From: Peribacillus loiseleuriae | GTDB taxonomy: Bacteria > Bacillota > Bacilli > Bacillales > DSM-1321 | NCBI RefSeq assembly: GCF_001183985.1 | Contig: NZ_LFZW01000001.1 | Location: forward strand, 2,367,357-2,431,356 | Direction of reading: 5' to 3' | DNA: 64,000 nt | Part shown: positions 18,691 through 26,855 of the stretch, in pieces | Numbering within the stretch: position 1 is the stretch's first letter | Layout: the number at the start of each line of letters is the position of its first letter | The notes under the pieces: model-generated | Database searches by the model: none | Seen by the model: the letters and a program-made list of their open reading frames with translations, nothing else | Told to the model about the DNA's origin: nothing | Position numbers and translations under genes: made by a program

Positions 18691-18807
18691 AAAAGTGGAA
18701 ATAGATGATTTATTAACCTAGTTTAAAATTAAATAATTACTAAAATAACTGGTTGAAAGCAGCAAAACCCCTACAAATCAGCCTTTTGTTGATTTTAAAA
18801 AACTTTG

Positions 18808-18836
18808 TTGACATGCTATGCGTTGCGTAGTATGAT
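18808..18836 (+). promoter_or_regulatory. Sigma-A promoter of the padR operon, with dyad
   Basis: TTGACA (18808-18813), 17-bp spacer, TATGAT (18831-18836). The spacer holds CTATGC-GTT-GCGTAG, a near-perfect dyad well placed for repression by the PadR protein encoded downstream. Confidence 0.75.
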
Positions 18837-18934
18837 GTGTGCACAAGTAATATTGTACTCGTTAAAGGCAAGACTTTTTCAACGAATGTGTATTATTGGA
18901 GCTTCGATCAAAGGGCTGTGTAGGAGGTGATGTT

Positions 18935-19252
18935 ATGGATATACAATTAAAACGTGGCTTACTTGAAGTTTGCGTATTGACAGTTCTTTCAAAAGAAGAC
19001 TCGTATGGATACAAAATAGTCAAGGATTTATCTGAGCATATTGAGATTGCTGAATCAACATTGTATCCAATCTTAAAGCGTTTGGAGACCCAAAATTGCG
19101 TGACAGTTTACACGATTGAACACAACAGCCGATTGCGAAAATATTACAAAGTAGAGCAACAGGGTAGAGATAAAATTCAGGACTTTCTAAATGACTGGGA
19201 GTCTGTATTAGCTCTATATAAATTTGTTCAGGAAGGAGCAGAATATGAATAA
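18935..19252 (+). CDS. PadR-family transcriptional regulator
   Basis: 105 residues. ATG 18935 follows AGGAGGTGAT; the longer in-frame start at 18896 lacks a site. A winged helix (YGYKIVKDLSEHIEIAESTLYPILKRLE) is followed by a short C-terminal dimerisation helix. PadR proteins of this type sit first in operons with DUF1700 and DUF4097 genes and repress them. It overlaps the next gene by 8 bp. A dyad in the promoter spacer is the likely autoregulatory site. Confidence 0.92.
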   Translation: MDIQLKRGLLEVCVLTVLSKEDSYGYKIVKDLSEHIEIAESTLYPILKRLETQNCVTVYTIEHNSRLRKYYKVEQQGRDKIQDFLNDWESVLALYKFVQEGAEYE

Positions 19253-19817
19253 ATCAGAATTTTTATCAAAACTCGATGCTAAACTTAGTACCTTGCCTCG
19301 AAGTGAAATTAACAAATTTCTTGCATATTATTCAGAAATAATTGACGATCGTATGGAAGATGGAATGAGTGAAGAAAATGCAGTACGTGGTCTTGGAGAC
19401 ATCGAAGAGATAGCACAGGAAGCAATACTTGATGCTACACCTCTCCCGAATCTCATTATCCCTAGTGGATCACTTTCTAAATTAGATATTTTACTCTTAC
19501 TTATGTGTTCGCCATTAATCATTGCTTTATTTGCTTTGATTTTCGTTTTTTATGCAGCTGTATGGTTAGCGATCATCGGGCTATTTTTACTCGATCTTTC
19601 CTTCATGTTGGCTGGTATAGCAGGGATCGTTGCTTCGATTGTCGATTTTAGTGACAATATGCCAATTAGTATACTTATGTTTATTGGCAGTTTGATTTCT
19701 ATTGGTATTGGGATCTTTACATTCGCCCCAATTAAAGTGATTTCCAAAAAAATATTGGGACTGACGACATGGTTCATGAGAAATATTAAGTTGAGATTAT
19801 TTAGAAAGAGGTTATAA
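19245..19817 (+). CDS. DUF1700-domain membrane protein
   Basis: 190 residues starting at ATG 19245 behind GGAAGGAG. The N-terminal 60 residues form the DUF1700/HAAS-type helical region (FLSKLDAKLSTLPRSEINKF, then YYSEIIDDRMEDGMSEENAV). Four hydrophobic segments fill the rest. In Firmicutes this family is encoded between PadR and DUF4097 genes and is thought to act in envelope-stress signalling; no enzymatic motif is visible. Confidence 0.88.
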   Translation: MNKSEFLSKLDAKLSTLPRSEINKFLAYYSEIIDDRMEDGMSEENAVRGLGDIEEIAQEAILDATPLPNLIIPSGSLSKLDILLLLMCSPLIIALFALIFVFYAAVWLAIIGLFLLDLSFMLAGIAGIVASIVDFSDNMPISILMFIGSLISIGIGIFTFAPIKVISKKILGLTTWFMRNIKLRLFRKRL

Positions 19818-19820
19818 ATT

Positions 19821-20630
19821 ATGAAAAAAACGTTTAAGAAAATTGCAGCTGTTATTGTTACGCTTGGTTTAGCGATCATTATTTCTGCTTGTACAACTGA
19901 TTCTGATTCGCAAAAAAAACCGATTTCATACGAGGAAAAAAGTTATGCTATAAATGCAGATGAAGTTACCCAAATATCTCTGTCTGCCAAAGGCCGTACA
20001 GTTGAAGTGATAGAATCGACCGACAATAAGATTCATATTAAGTACTTTGAAAGCGACAAGGAATTTTATGAAGTAAATGTTACAGACGAAAATGAATTAG
20101 TGATGAAATTGGCAACTGATAAAAATTGGAAAGATTATGTAGGTCTGGACACTGACAAAGCTCATCGTACTGTACAAATAGCTGTTCCAAGTGGTATTTC
20201 TAGCGGAGTAAACATCCTTACTTCGAAGGGAAGTATTGTTTTATCAGACGTAAATATAGGTGGTTCAGTTGAAGCGACAACTTCAGATGGCATTATAAAA
20301 ATGACTAATGTAACAGTTAATAATAATTTGAAATTGGTAACGAAAAATGATGATATCGTTTTATCTAAAGTAAGTGCAGTAGGTACCATCGATGCTGTAA
20401 TCTCAAATGGCAATATAAAAGTGGCAAAAATTGCGGTTGACGAAGCATTGAAATTGACAACGAAAAATGGTCATATTACAGGAACTATTGTAGGTTCATA
20501 TGATGTATTTAGTATTTCTAGCAGCGCTTCCAAAGGTGATAATAATCTACCTGAAAATAAAAAAAGTGGTGATAAGACATTAAACGTCAGCACTAATAAT
20601 GGTGACATAAACCTTGAATTTGTTGATTAA
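19821..20630 (+). CDS. DUF4097-domain lipoprotein
   Basis: 269 residues with a lipoprotein signal (basic start, hydrophobic helix, lipobox IISAC). The mature part has repeated short strand motifs of the form GSI, GII, DDI, GNI and GHI about 20 residues apart, giving a right-handed beta-helix-like DUF4097 domain. It would be anchored outside the cell as the sensor or effector of the PadR-DUF1700 module. It follows DUF1700 by 3 bp. The transposon cargo ends with this gene. Confidence 0.88.
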   Translation: MKKTFKKIAAVIVTLGLAIIISACTTDSDSQKKPISYEEKSYAINADEVTQISLSAKGRTVEVIESTDNKIHIKYFESDKEFYEVNVTDENELVMKLATDKNWKDYVGLDTDKAHRTVQIAVPSGISSGVNILTSKGSIVLSDVNIGGSVEATTSDGIIKMTNVTVNNNLKLVTKNDDIVLSKVSAVGTIDAVISNGNIKVAKIAVDEALKLTTKNGHITGTIVGSYDVFSISSSASKGDNNLPENKKSGDKTLNVSTNNGDINLEFVD

Positions 20631-20806
20631 TCGCTTCCGCTGAATGCTATGCTCACATCAATTATGTGGATGAAAATGGTCAAACATTATCCAAACTTGA
20701 ATAAGTGTTTGACCATATCCATCATTGATTTCGTTTGAATGGTCAATCTCTTACAGATTGTAGATGATGAAATAATGTCGAGGTTAAAACCGACAAAATG
20801 TTTAAC
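20631..20806. other. Short spacer after the cargo operon
   Basis: Stop-rich sequence with no recognised gene; the terminator at 20807 follows. Confidence 0.4.
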
Positions 20807-20855
20807 GGGCATCAGAAACCATTTAATAAAAAAATGGTTTCTGATGCCCATTTTC
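20807..20855 (+). terminator. 18-bp terminator of the padR operon
   Basis: GGGCATCAGAAACCATTT pairs perfectly with AAATGGTTTCTGATGCCC, followed by ATTTTCC. Confidence 0.88.
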
Positions 20856-21070
20856 CAATTAATCCACTCAAAATGATTATCTTAGAGATTCAAGAAAAAT
20901 TGATGCTTGTTTTCTTGACTTATTGAACTAACGACGCAGCATTCCTGTAATCTGAAAGGAAATCTAGAGTTTGTGAAATAATGCACTTAAGCTAACGGGT
21001 GATTAGTTAAAGATTCGCTCTCCGAAATAATCAATCTTTTTTTAAAAAAACAAACTTAAATCTGCTGGAT

Positions 21071-21111
21071 AAGAACCCATTTTGATCAATCTTTTGTCAA
21101 AATGGGCTCTT
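21071..21111. repeat. Covarying hairpin family A, copy A3
   Basis: AAGAACCCATTTTGA pairs with TCAAAATGGGCTCTT around TCAATCTTTTG. It is preceded by CAAACTTAAATCTGCTG, also found before copy A4 (31569). Confidence 0.85.
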
Positions 21112-21244
21112 AATTATTTATTGTAAAATGTGGGTTTAGGAGGTGCTTATGATCATACTTTATTTTAAAGCTACAACAGAAGTGGTACATACTTATGACC
21201 GTAATCAATTACACCTAACCATTACATTGCATTTTTCCGTTTGA
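21112..21244 (+). repeat. Family B repeat, copy with a 31-codon frame
   Basis: Follows hairpin A3 directly. It contains TTATTGTAAAATGTGGG, an AGGAGG ribosome site and ATG 21149 giving MIILYFKATTEVVHTYD... to TGA 21242-21244. The start resembles the copy at 18258 but the tail is unrelated. Confidence 0.5.
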
Positions 21245-21326
21245 TTTAAATGCGTTAAATACATGTCCTTAAAGTAAAAGCATTGATGTTAATGGATTTT
21301 TAATAACTTACTCTTGATAAGACCCC

Positions 21327-21464
21327 TCCCCTAGCCGTGAAGATATAGAAGTAACGAAGCGATTAGCAGAAGCGGGAAAAATTATTGGAATTGAAGTCCT
21401 TGACCATGTGATAGTTACCAATACTGGAAAGCATGTCAGCTTGAAAGAAAAGGGTTATCTTTAA
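21327..21464 (+). pseudogene. radC: RadC/JAB-domain protein, 3' part
   Basis: C-terminal 45 codons of radC displaced by the Tn554-like element: [20 protein letters not shown], then [11 protein letters not shown] and [10 protein letters not shown] before the TAA at 21462-21464. The SxxD half of the JAMM motif is at the very start. It joins in frame to the part ending at 14432. It has no start signal of its own and should be silent. Confidence 0.88.
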
Positions 21465-21475
21465 AATAAATAACA

Positions 21476-21505
21476 GGCAAAGGGTCCTTTCCCCTTTGCT
21501 TGAAA
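21476..21505 (+). terminator. Terminator after radC
   Basis: GCAAAGGG pairs with CCCTTTGC around a short loop, just after the radC stop. Confidence 0.6.
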
Positions 21506-21506
21506 G

Positions 21507-21919
21507 GAGAAATTTATAATTAGCGAGAATGAAAGAATTAGTGAAAAATAAATATAAACGGAACAGAAACTTACGACCTTTACTCAAGATGAGGGGGAGA
21601 ACGAGTGTTGAGGGAAATGACTGAATGAAAGTTGGTCCAGGCTAATCAATCGTCAGAGGGTGATGATTACGCAATGAAGAAAAAACTACCATTTTTTTCT
21701 TTATTATAGGCCGGCATCGAGCCCTTGCGGCTGCTGAAGCAACCTTTAAAAACGTTTGAAGGATTATGCAAGGTAGTATGAAACAGATGGACAATGGTGC
21801 TCTTGCTTTTCATCCTGTTAGATCTAAACAGTTCCATTTGGAAAATTATCTGAACGTTCAATTGTAGTTGCTTTTGTTTATGCGCTGTTCTTACTTATGT
21901 GGATTTTGAATAAAGTTTG
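21507..21919. other. Decayed sequence between radC and the mqo relic
   Basis: Stop-rich. One frame near 21720-21830 reads LKQPLKTFEGLCKVV and a hydrophobic LLLFILLDLNSSI, perhaps a membrane-protein relic. Nothing firm. Confidence 0.3.
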
Positions 21920-22165
21920 AGTGCGACTTTAGGGACCTCTTGAAAAAATTAGTACCGGAATGGGAAATTACAGTGTTTGATAAGCTAGCAAACGCAGGAG
22001 AGGAAAACTCTAACGAATGGAATAATGCGGGAACGGGGCATGCAGCACTGTGCGAGCTTAACTATACGGTAGAAAAACCAGACGGATCTATAGATATTAG
22101 CTAAGCTATCAAAATTAATGAACAGTTTTAGCTTTCAAGACAGTTTGGGTCTTATCTTGCTAGGC
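21920..22165 (+). pseudogene. mqo: Malate:quinone oxidoreductase, 5' fragment
   Basis: The fragment reads SATLGT, frameshifts, then [20 protein letters not shown] and [20 protein letters not shown], the highly conserved FAD-domain start of Mqo. A TAA follows SIDIS and a TAG follows INEQF. Homology fades at about 22165, just before the IS at 22190. Only about 80 of some 500 residues remain, so this peripheral-membrane TCA-cycle enzyme is not made from this locus. Confidence 0.85.
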
Positions 22166-22244
22166 TCAAGTGGAGTTAGTATAGTTTCTTGGACACGGTT
22201 TAGTTAACTCTCTATGATAAAAAATAAGAGGGGAAGTGTCCGGC

Positions 22245-22517
22245 ATGGAATCAATAAACAAGCGTAATTATAACGATGATTTTAAGAAAATGGTGGTGGA
22301 ACTTTATCACACTGGTAGCTCGGTGAGTACGTTAAGCAGCGAATATGGTGTATCTGAAGTCACAATTTATAAATGGATTAAAGCTCTTACTCCAGTGAAT
22401 GGAGAGGAAAATAGTCTAACACCACAGGATATAACTGAAATCCAAAAAGAGAATCTTCGAATGAAACAGGAAATTGAAATCTTAAAAAAGGCTATGGCCA
22501 TATTCGCCAGAAAGTAA
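22245..22517 (+). CDS. IS3-family transposase, OrfA
   Basis: 90 residues from ATG 22245 (AGGGGAAG upstream; an earlier in-frame GTG 22236 is less likely). A helix-turn-helix (VSTLSSEYGVSEVTIYKWIK) binds the IS ends, followed by a leucine zipper (IQKENLRMKQEIEILKKAMA). An A6 run in CTTAAAAAAGG near the 3' end is a plausible -1 frameshift site producing the OrfAB transposase. Confidence 0.92.
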   Translation: MESINKRNYNDDFKKMVVELYHTGSSVSTLSSEYGVSEVTIYKWIKALTPVNGEENSLTPQDITEIQKENLRMKQEIEILKKAMAIFARK

Positions 22518-22537
22518 CCGATACCGAGCTAACAAAC

Positions 22538-23392
22538 TTGATTCACGATCAAAAAGAAGTGTTCCCCATCCAGTTCATGTGTGAAGTGTTGGATATGCCA
22601 AGAAGCACTTACTATCAGTCCTTGATTAAAACAGAATCAGCACGTGACCGGGAAAACCGACTGCTTCTTGAACAGATTCAGTTGATCCACATCAAGAGTA
22701 AAGGCCGATATGGAGCACCTAAGATTCATTTCCTTCTATTAAAAGCAGGGTTTTCGGTTAGTCTTAAACGAGTTCAACGAATCATGAGAAAGGCGGGAAT
22801 CTATTCGATTACGATTAAAAAATTTCGTCCACAAACAAATAGAAAACCGATTGAGGCACGTGAGAACGTGCTACAACAGGATTTTTCCACGTCTAAATTG
22901 AACGAAAAATGGGTGGCCGATATCACCTATATCCACACTTTGCGAGATGGCTGGTGTTATTTAGCGACGGTCTTAGATCTGTATTCTAAAAAAATCATTG
23001 GGTATTCTTTCTCTCGTTCCATGACGACTGAACTTGTTTTGCATGCTTTAAACAATGCCGTTTCTATCCAACAGCCAACGCCTGGCCTCATTTTGCATAC
23101 AGATCTTGGCTCGCAATACACAAGTGAAGGTTTTAGCCAAGCGCTTAAAGAACAGAAAATTATTCCATCTTTTAGTCGCAAAGGTTGCCCATACGATCAT
23201 GCATGTATTGAATCTTTTCATTCCATTTTAAAGAAGGAAGAAGTCCATCACGTAACCTATTTAAATTTCGAATCGGCGAACGCAGCCTTGTTTCAGTTTA
23301 TTGAAGGCTGGTATAATCGTCGCCGTATTCACGGCCAATTAAACTTTCATACGCCGCAAGAAGTTGAAAATCAGTTCCATCAATCAGCATGA
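22538..23392 (+). CDS. IS3-family transposase, OrfB (DDE integrase core)
   Basis: 284 residues, probably made as an OrfAB fusion by frameshifting because no ribosome site precedes TTG 22538. HTH_21 region (KSKGRYGAPKIHFLLLKAGF) followed by an rve core with D in WVADITYIHT, D in LHTDLGSQYTSEG and E in HACIESFHSILKKE. No stops or shifts, so the element may be active. Confidence 0.93.
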   Translation: MIHDQKEVFPIQFMCEVLDMPRSTYYQSLIKTESARDRENRLLLEQIQLIHIKSKGRYGAPKIHFLLLKAGFSVSLKRVQRIMRKAGIYSITIKKFRPQTNRKPIEARENVLQQDFSTSKLNEKWVADITYIHTLRDGWCYLATVLDLYSKKIIGYSFSRSMTTELVLHALNNAVSIQQPTPGLILHTDLGSQYTSEGFSQALKEQKIIPSFSRKGCPYDHACIESFHSILKKEEVHHVTYLNFESANAALFQFIEGWYNRRRIHGQLNFHTPQEVENQFHQSA

Positions 23393-23555
23393 AAAGTTAA
23401 CTTATTTGTGTCCAGGATATTGACCTAGATCCACAAGCCTAATCAAAATATGTTTGAACATAATTCATTTTTCGCTAAATAATAATTATATTTATTATGT
23501 TAAGTTTTAAAAACAATCATTTTACCTTTCCATTCTTCAATACTTCTTCCCATAT

Positions 23556-23732
23556 TTAATTCATTTTAGTTGTGTGAAATTTTCTAAATACTATTGATAT
23601 TGATATAATTGATGTATCTTTTAATCGACTGAAAGATAAACGTCCATGCTTATTATAAATCGCTCTTAACTCACGCATACAATCATCTTTTGTAATAATA
23701 GGTGGTGTTGAACGTTTCGTTTTTACTTTATT
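23556..23732 (-). pseudogene. Relic resembling a homing-endonuclease-associated repeat
   Basis: Directly in frame after the integrase-remnant stop: NKVKTKRSTPPIITKDDCMR, ELRAIYNKHGRLSFSRLKD. The pattern TKDDCxxELRxIYNKHGRLSFSRL resembles the short helical repeats found with HNH nucleases. No start or ribosome site. Confidence 0.3.
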
Positions 23733-23876
23733 CTAAAATTTCGGCAAAGCATCCACTGCATCCGCCAAATCACTATATGAATCCTTCGAATATTTACTCG
23801 TCGTCGCAATATTACTATGGCCGGCCAACCTTCTTACTTTTTCAATGTCGTTGTTTGAAGCTTTTAGCAACCATTG
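23733..23876 (-). pseudogene. Tyrosine integrase, C-terminal fragment
   Basis: The reverse strand reads KASNNDIEKVRRLAGHSNIA, TTSKYSKDSYSDLADAVDAL, then PKF and a stop. This is the box II end of a phage-type integrase, including the LAGHSNIATTSKYS motif with the catalytic His and Tyr. The rest of the gene is missing. Confidence 0.72.
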
Positions 23877-23945
23877 ACAAGGGTGTAAATAACTTATCCT
23901 ATGTTGTCATAATTAAGCAATCTTTGATTCTGGAGGTGATAAGTA

Positions 23946-24161
23946 ATGATTATTCACCTCAGATTACTAGATAAAATAGAAAATAAAAGGAAAGAAATGC
24001 TTCAAGTTGCAAGTAAAGCAGGATTAAATCGTTCAAAAACAATAAAATGCAGTCAAGAACTTGACAATATTTTAAATTTGCATATTCTTGATAAAGAAAT
24101 TATAGGGTATGATAATGAAATAAAACTACTACTTTTAGATGCTCGAATAGAGAATGATTAG
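23946..24161 (+). CDS. Spo0E-family aspartyl-phosphate phosphatase
   Basis: 71-residue cytoplasmic protein. ATG follows GGAGGTGATAAGTA. The family motif SQELD is at residues 36-40, between two predicted helices (IENKRKEMLQVASKAGLN and LDNILNLHILD). Spo0E-type proteins remove phosphate from Spo0A~P and delay sporulation, so the host is probably a spore former. It is followed closely by the PilZ gene. Confidence 0.85.
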   Translation: MIIHLRLLDKIENKRKEMLQVASKAGLNRSKTIKCSQELDNILNLHILDKEIIGYDNEIKLLLLDARIEND

Positions 24162-24186
24162 GTGATGACAAGGAGAACTAATTACT

Positions 24187-24564
24187 ATGAGATACAACAG
24201 AGAAGCACATTTTCGCTATACTTTTGAAAATCCCATCCAAGCATATTTTCAGATTATAAAAATTGATGGCGAATCAGTAAAGACTTCGGAAGGTGATGCA
24301 AGAATCATCAACATCAGTCCGGGTGGAGCAAAAATACAATCAAAATTGAATATACCAGAAACAGATCATAAATCTATTGGGCTATCCATCCGTTTTAAGC
24401 TGAATGAGAAAGAATTGACCTATAATGGCTTCATTATCTGGAAAAAGGTATGGGGTGCAACAATTGATTATGGCATCAAGATGGAGGAAGATGATGACGA
24501 TAAAAAGGAATTAATCGACCAATTAAAAATTCATTCAAAAAATGTCATTGAACATGGTCATTGA
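24187..24564 (+). CDS. PilZ-domain protein
   Basis: 125 residues. ATG follows AAGGAG. The c-di-GMP-binding motifs are both visible: an N-terminal RxxxR-type stretch (RYNREAHFR) and NISPGGAKI. The beta-barrel covers about residues 5-100, and an acidic tail (EEDDDDKKE) follows. It probably responds to cyclic di-GMP; the target is unknown. It sits 25 bp after the Spo0E-like gene and overlaps the next frame. Confidence 0.85.
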   Translation: MRYNREAHFRYTFENPIQAYFQIIKIDGESVKTSEGDARIINISPGGAKIQSKLNIPETDHKSIGLSIRFKLNEKELTYNGFIIWKKVWGATIDYGIKMEEDDDDKKELIDQLKIHSKNVIEHGH

Positions 24565-24872
24565 TTTTTTTAAAAAGGCTGTTTTCGCATAATGCTATTT
24601 TGACCATACTCCTGCTCGCTTTACTGGTTTATAAAGTGTTCCAACGTCGAATTCGCCAACACGTGACGGAAGAAAAACCCCTTATCGGCGCAGCTAAACG
24701 CAAGTTAGTCCATCCGACGGGGCAAGCAATCTTCCAAATGTTTGCCTACATACAAGTCATTGTATTAGAACTTCCAAATGGTGAAAAACAACGCCAATTT
24801 GGTAAACCACTCACCTATGAGCAACGAAAGGTACTTACATATTTAGGATTTGATGAAACGATCTACCTATGA
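24561..24872 (+). CDS. Small membrane protein of unknown function
   Basis: 103 residues from TTG 24561, overlapping the PilZ stop. One N-terminal helix (AILTILLLALLVYKVF) precedes a basic cytoplasmic tail ending TYEQRKVLTYLGFDETIYL. The ribosome site is poor, so it may be translated by coupling or be a 5'-altered gene. Not recognised. Confidence 0.5.
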   Translation: MIFLKRLFSHNAILTILLLALLVYKVFQRRIRQHVTEEKPLIGAAKRKLVHPTGQAIFQMFAYIQVIVLELPNGEKQRQFGKPLTYEQRKVLTYLGFDETIYL

Positions 24873-24876
24873 AATG

Positions 24877-25027
24877 AATACATGTTAAAGCTGTGGGTTC
24901 CGAAAAAAATAGGCGACCGACAGCTGTTTTTCTTGAATCTTATCACCTTAAAAAAACCACTGCCCTAAAATTAAAAGAATTAGCTGTGGTGGGTGCGAAA
25001 TGTGAGTTTATTGTCACTCAACACTAA
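24877..25027 (+). other. Coding-like frame without a start
   Basis: The frame HVKAVGSEKNRRPTAVFLES, YHLKKTTALKLKELAVVGAK and CEFIVTQH ends at TAA 25027. Composition looks coding, but the frame has no ATG and no ribosome site. It is probably a gene relic. Confidence 0.35.
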
Positions 25028-25059
25028 ATCCACCTTTTCCTGCTGCTATCTCAATCAGG

Positions 25060-25099
25060 AAAAGGAGTAACAAATCATATATGATTTGTTACTCCTTTT
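25060..25099. terminator. Perfect 20-bp palindromic terminator
   Basis: AAAAGGAGTAACAAATCAT and its reverse complement flank AT; T-rich on both strands, so bidirectional. Confidence 0.88.
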
Positions 25100-25499
25100 G
25101 CGTTGTTATTTTTGATCTTTTCAAGATGTTCGGAACTACCTTTTTATTTCATTTTTTTCGTTCATCTTATTAAAGAACTGATATCGATCGGTTTTAATAA
25201 AGCTACAATTTGGAACAAGTGATTTTTTTTAAGAAGGATCGCCAGTTTGTTAAGTACCTGAGCTAAACCAGAAACGAAGGTCAAAAGAAAAAAATAAAAA
25301 AAGGGACATCACACTTCGTTTAAAAGAAACGGACTCTTTTACCATAATTTTTCACGATTCAAATTTTCATAGTCAACTTCTGTATTGAATATGATTGTAA
25401 ATTGATTACAAAAAGTTCTTGTATCATAATTACCTTTAATAAATTCATTAATAAGGTAATATAGTGATCCTTTGCTGTCATTTATGTTCCATCCTCTAA
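25100..25499. other. Intergenic, no gene seen
   Basis: AT-rich. It contains a degraded family B-like motif at about 25180 (GATCGGTTTTAATAAAGCTACAA). No credible ORF. Confidence 0.4.
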
Positions 25500-25658
25500 T
25501 TATTTTTTGGGTATTGCTGGTAACGGACCCATCGCTTTTCTAGCATATTCAAAATGGTAAATTGTGTTGGTCGTTTTATCATATAGCACTTCCAAATTGT
25601 ATTTCATATCCTCGATTTTTTTGGCCGTTCGCAACGGCTGTACGTTCTTTTCTTTCAT
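25500..25658 (-). CDS. Small protein with an integrase-like start, possibly chimeric
   Basis: 52 residues from ATG 25658 behind CGGAGG. The first part (MKEKNVQPLRTAKKIEDMK) resembles the N-terminus of a XerC/D-type recombinase. The second part (LEVLYDKTTNTIYHFEYARK and AMGPLPAIPKK) resembles a different short domain. It may be the product of a fusion that gave a new promoter and start to an unrelated tail. Confidence 0.4.
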   Translation of the reverse strand: MKEKNVQPLRTAKKIEDMKYNLEVLYDKTTNTIYHFEYARKAMGPLPAIPKK

Positions 25659-25733
25659 GATTTTCCTCCGATATCGTACATTCAACGTATGATAATGGTA
25701 GCTTATCAAAACAACCTAGTAATATCAACAATT

Positions 25734-25767
25734 TGAATGTACGAAAATATCTAAAATCATACATTCG
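25734..25767. repeat. Short dispersed palindromic repeat, copy 2 of 3
   Basis: Same unit as at 5694 with one internal base change and a G at the last position of the right arm. Confidence 0.72.
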
Positions 25768-25836
25768 TAAAAACACCTTCTTCAACTAAAATAAGGTGGA
25801 GTATTAATCATTGGAATAATAGTCAGAGGTGAAGTT

Positions 25837-25917
25837 ATGAGGAAATATGCTTTTCTTAAGGAAAAGATTGATGACCCGTTAGATGGATGCCAAGACGATA
25901 TAATTAATTGTAAATGA
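25837..25917 (+). other. 26-codon frame, probably a gene relic
   Basis: ATG 25837 after AGAGGTG encodes MRKYAFLKEKIDDPLDGCQD and six more residues, then stops. It looks like the start of a lost gene. Confidence 0.3.
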
Positions 25918-25962
25918 TTTAAATTTGTGATGTTTTATACTTTAAAGTAATTGGAGGACTGA

Positions 25963-26292
25963 ATGGACACAAAACAATTAAGAAAATGGGCAGAAAAATA
26001 TGACGTTGAGAAGAAAACGATTGAAGGGTTTTGGTACTATATTAATTCTTTTGAAAAGGAAGAGGGAGAACCGTTTTTTGACGGGAACATTGATAAAAGT
26101 CAATTAAATCTTACTTTAAATAATATAGGACTTTTCATTGATGCTTGGAGTAAAGACTCATACAGACAATATGGATATGATTATATTATTTCATATTTAC
26201 CAGTTATCCATAAGGAAGATCATTTGGGTACCTATAAAATGTTTTTTAACCTAAATGGAGAAATATGTGATGATTCGTTTTCACCTTTTTAA
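25963..26292 (+). CDS. Hypothetical protein, 109 residues
   Basis: ATG follows TTGGAGGACTGA. Acidic, aromatic-rich soluble protein (YDVEKKTIEGFWYYINSF near the start; YDYIISYLPVIHKEDHLGTY in the middle) with no signal or membrane segment. Such proportions are seen in immunity-type or SMI1-like proteins, but no family motif is certain. Confidence 0.65.
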   Translation: MDTKQLRKWAEKYDVEKKTIEGFWYYINSFEKEEGEPFFDGNIDKSQLNLTLNNIGLFIDAWSKDSYRQYGYDYIISYLPVIHKEDHLGTYKMFFNLNGEICDDSFSPF

Positions 26293-26589
26293 AGCTAGCT
26301 TACTCAACTAACCAGGCTTTAGTGAAAGAAGAATTTGCATAAACACCCCTTTTTTATGCAGCTACTAAGCTTATTCAGAAGCCGAAAATGTTGATTCATC
26401 AACCATGTATAAAATCATGTATAAACGATAAAAATGGACCATTCGTAACCCCTTGAGTATCAAGGGGTTTTATGTTTCGGAAGTTCCGAAAATTCATTTT
26501 ATGTTAACTAGTTTCGTATAGAGTATTCATGTGATACATTAAAGCCTTATTCAACTAAAGGGCCATATTGTTTGATAGTGTAGGATAGA

Positions 26590-26850
26590 TTGGGGGTTGG
26601 TCTCATAGCTTATCTATTGTTCTTAGTGGGGATTATTTTTTGTATAAGGCAGTTTTCCTTGGCGAGAAAAGGAAAGGTAAAAACAACCTTATTTATTGCA
26701 ATTTTATTCAGTGTGATTGCAGTGCTAATGATTCTTTTTGCCGTAGATTTTGTAAAGATATATCAAACTATAATCGCCATTATATTATGGATTTTATTCG
26801 GTTTAGCGCTGGCAAAGAAAGGCATCACTAATAAGGGGAAAAGAGGTTAA
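26590..26850 (+). CDS. Small three-helix membrane protein
   Basis: 86 residues from TTG 26590. Three hydrophobic segments: LIAYLLFLVGIIFCI, TLFIAILFSVIAVLMILF and IIAIILWILFGLALA, with a basic tail. The GGGGG at 26591-26595 might instead serve a later non-ATG start. Function unknown. It lies 5 bp before the next small ORF, so the two are probably co-transcribed. Confidence 0.55.
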   Translation: MGVGLIAYLLFLVGIIFCIRQFSLARKGKVKTTLFIAILFSVIAVLMILFAVDFVKIYQTIIAIILWILFGLALAKKGITNKGKRG

Positions 26851-26855
26851 ATATT

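Larger units (their letters stand above)
14433..21326 (+). mobile_element. Tn554-like transposon inserted in radC
   Basis: GACCCC flanks the element on both sides (14427-14432 and 21321-21326), and removing 14433-21326 restores the radC frame. Inside are tnpA, tnpB and tnpC in the Tn554 order, and Tn554 itself is known to target radC. Length is 6894 bp. The cargo (18.8-20.7 kb) is a PadR-DUF1700-DUF4097 operon plus decayed pieces. There are no long terminal repeats, as expected for this tyrosine-recombinase family. Confidence 0.88.
22190..23414 (+). mobile_element. IS3-family insertion sequence, apparently intact
   Basis: Ends share TGGACAC...AGTTAACT (left, 22190) and its reverse complement ending GTGTCCA (23414), length 1225 bp. 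Two overlapping reading frames have the IS3-family organisation and a complete DDE set. No clear target-site duplication is visible. Confidence 0.88.

Noticed and set aside
25400-25500. tRNA or rRNA genes anywhere in the window
   Set aside because: No cloverleaf-like sequence with a GTTCRANYC-type T arm plus acceptor pairing, and no rRNA signature, was found on either strand.
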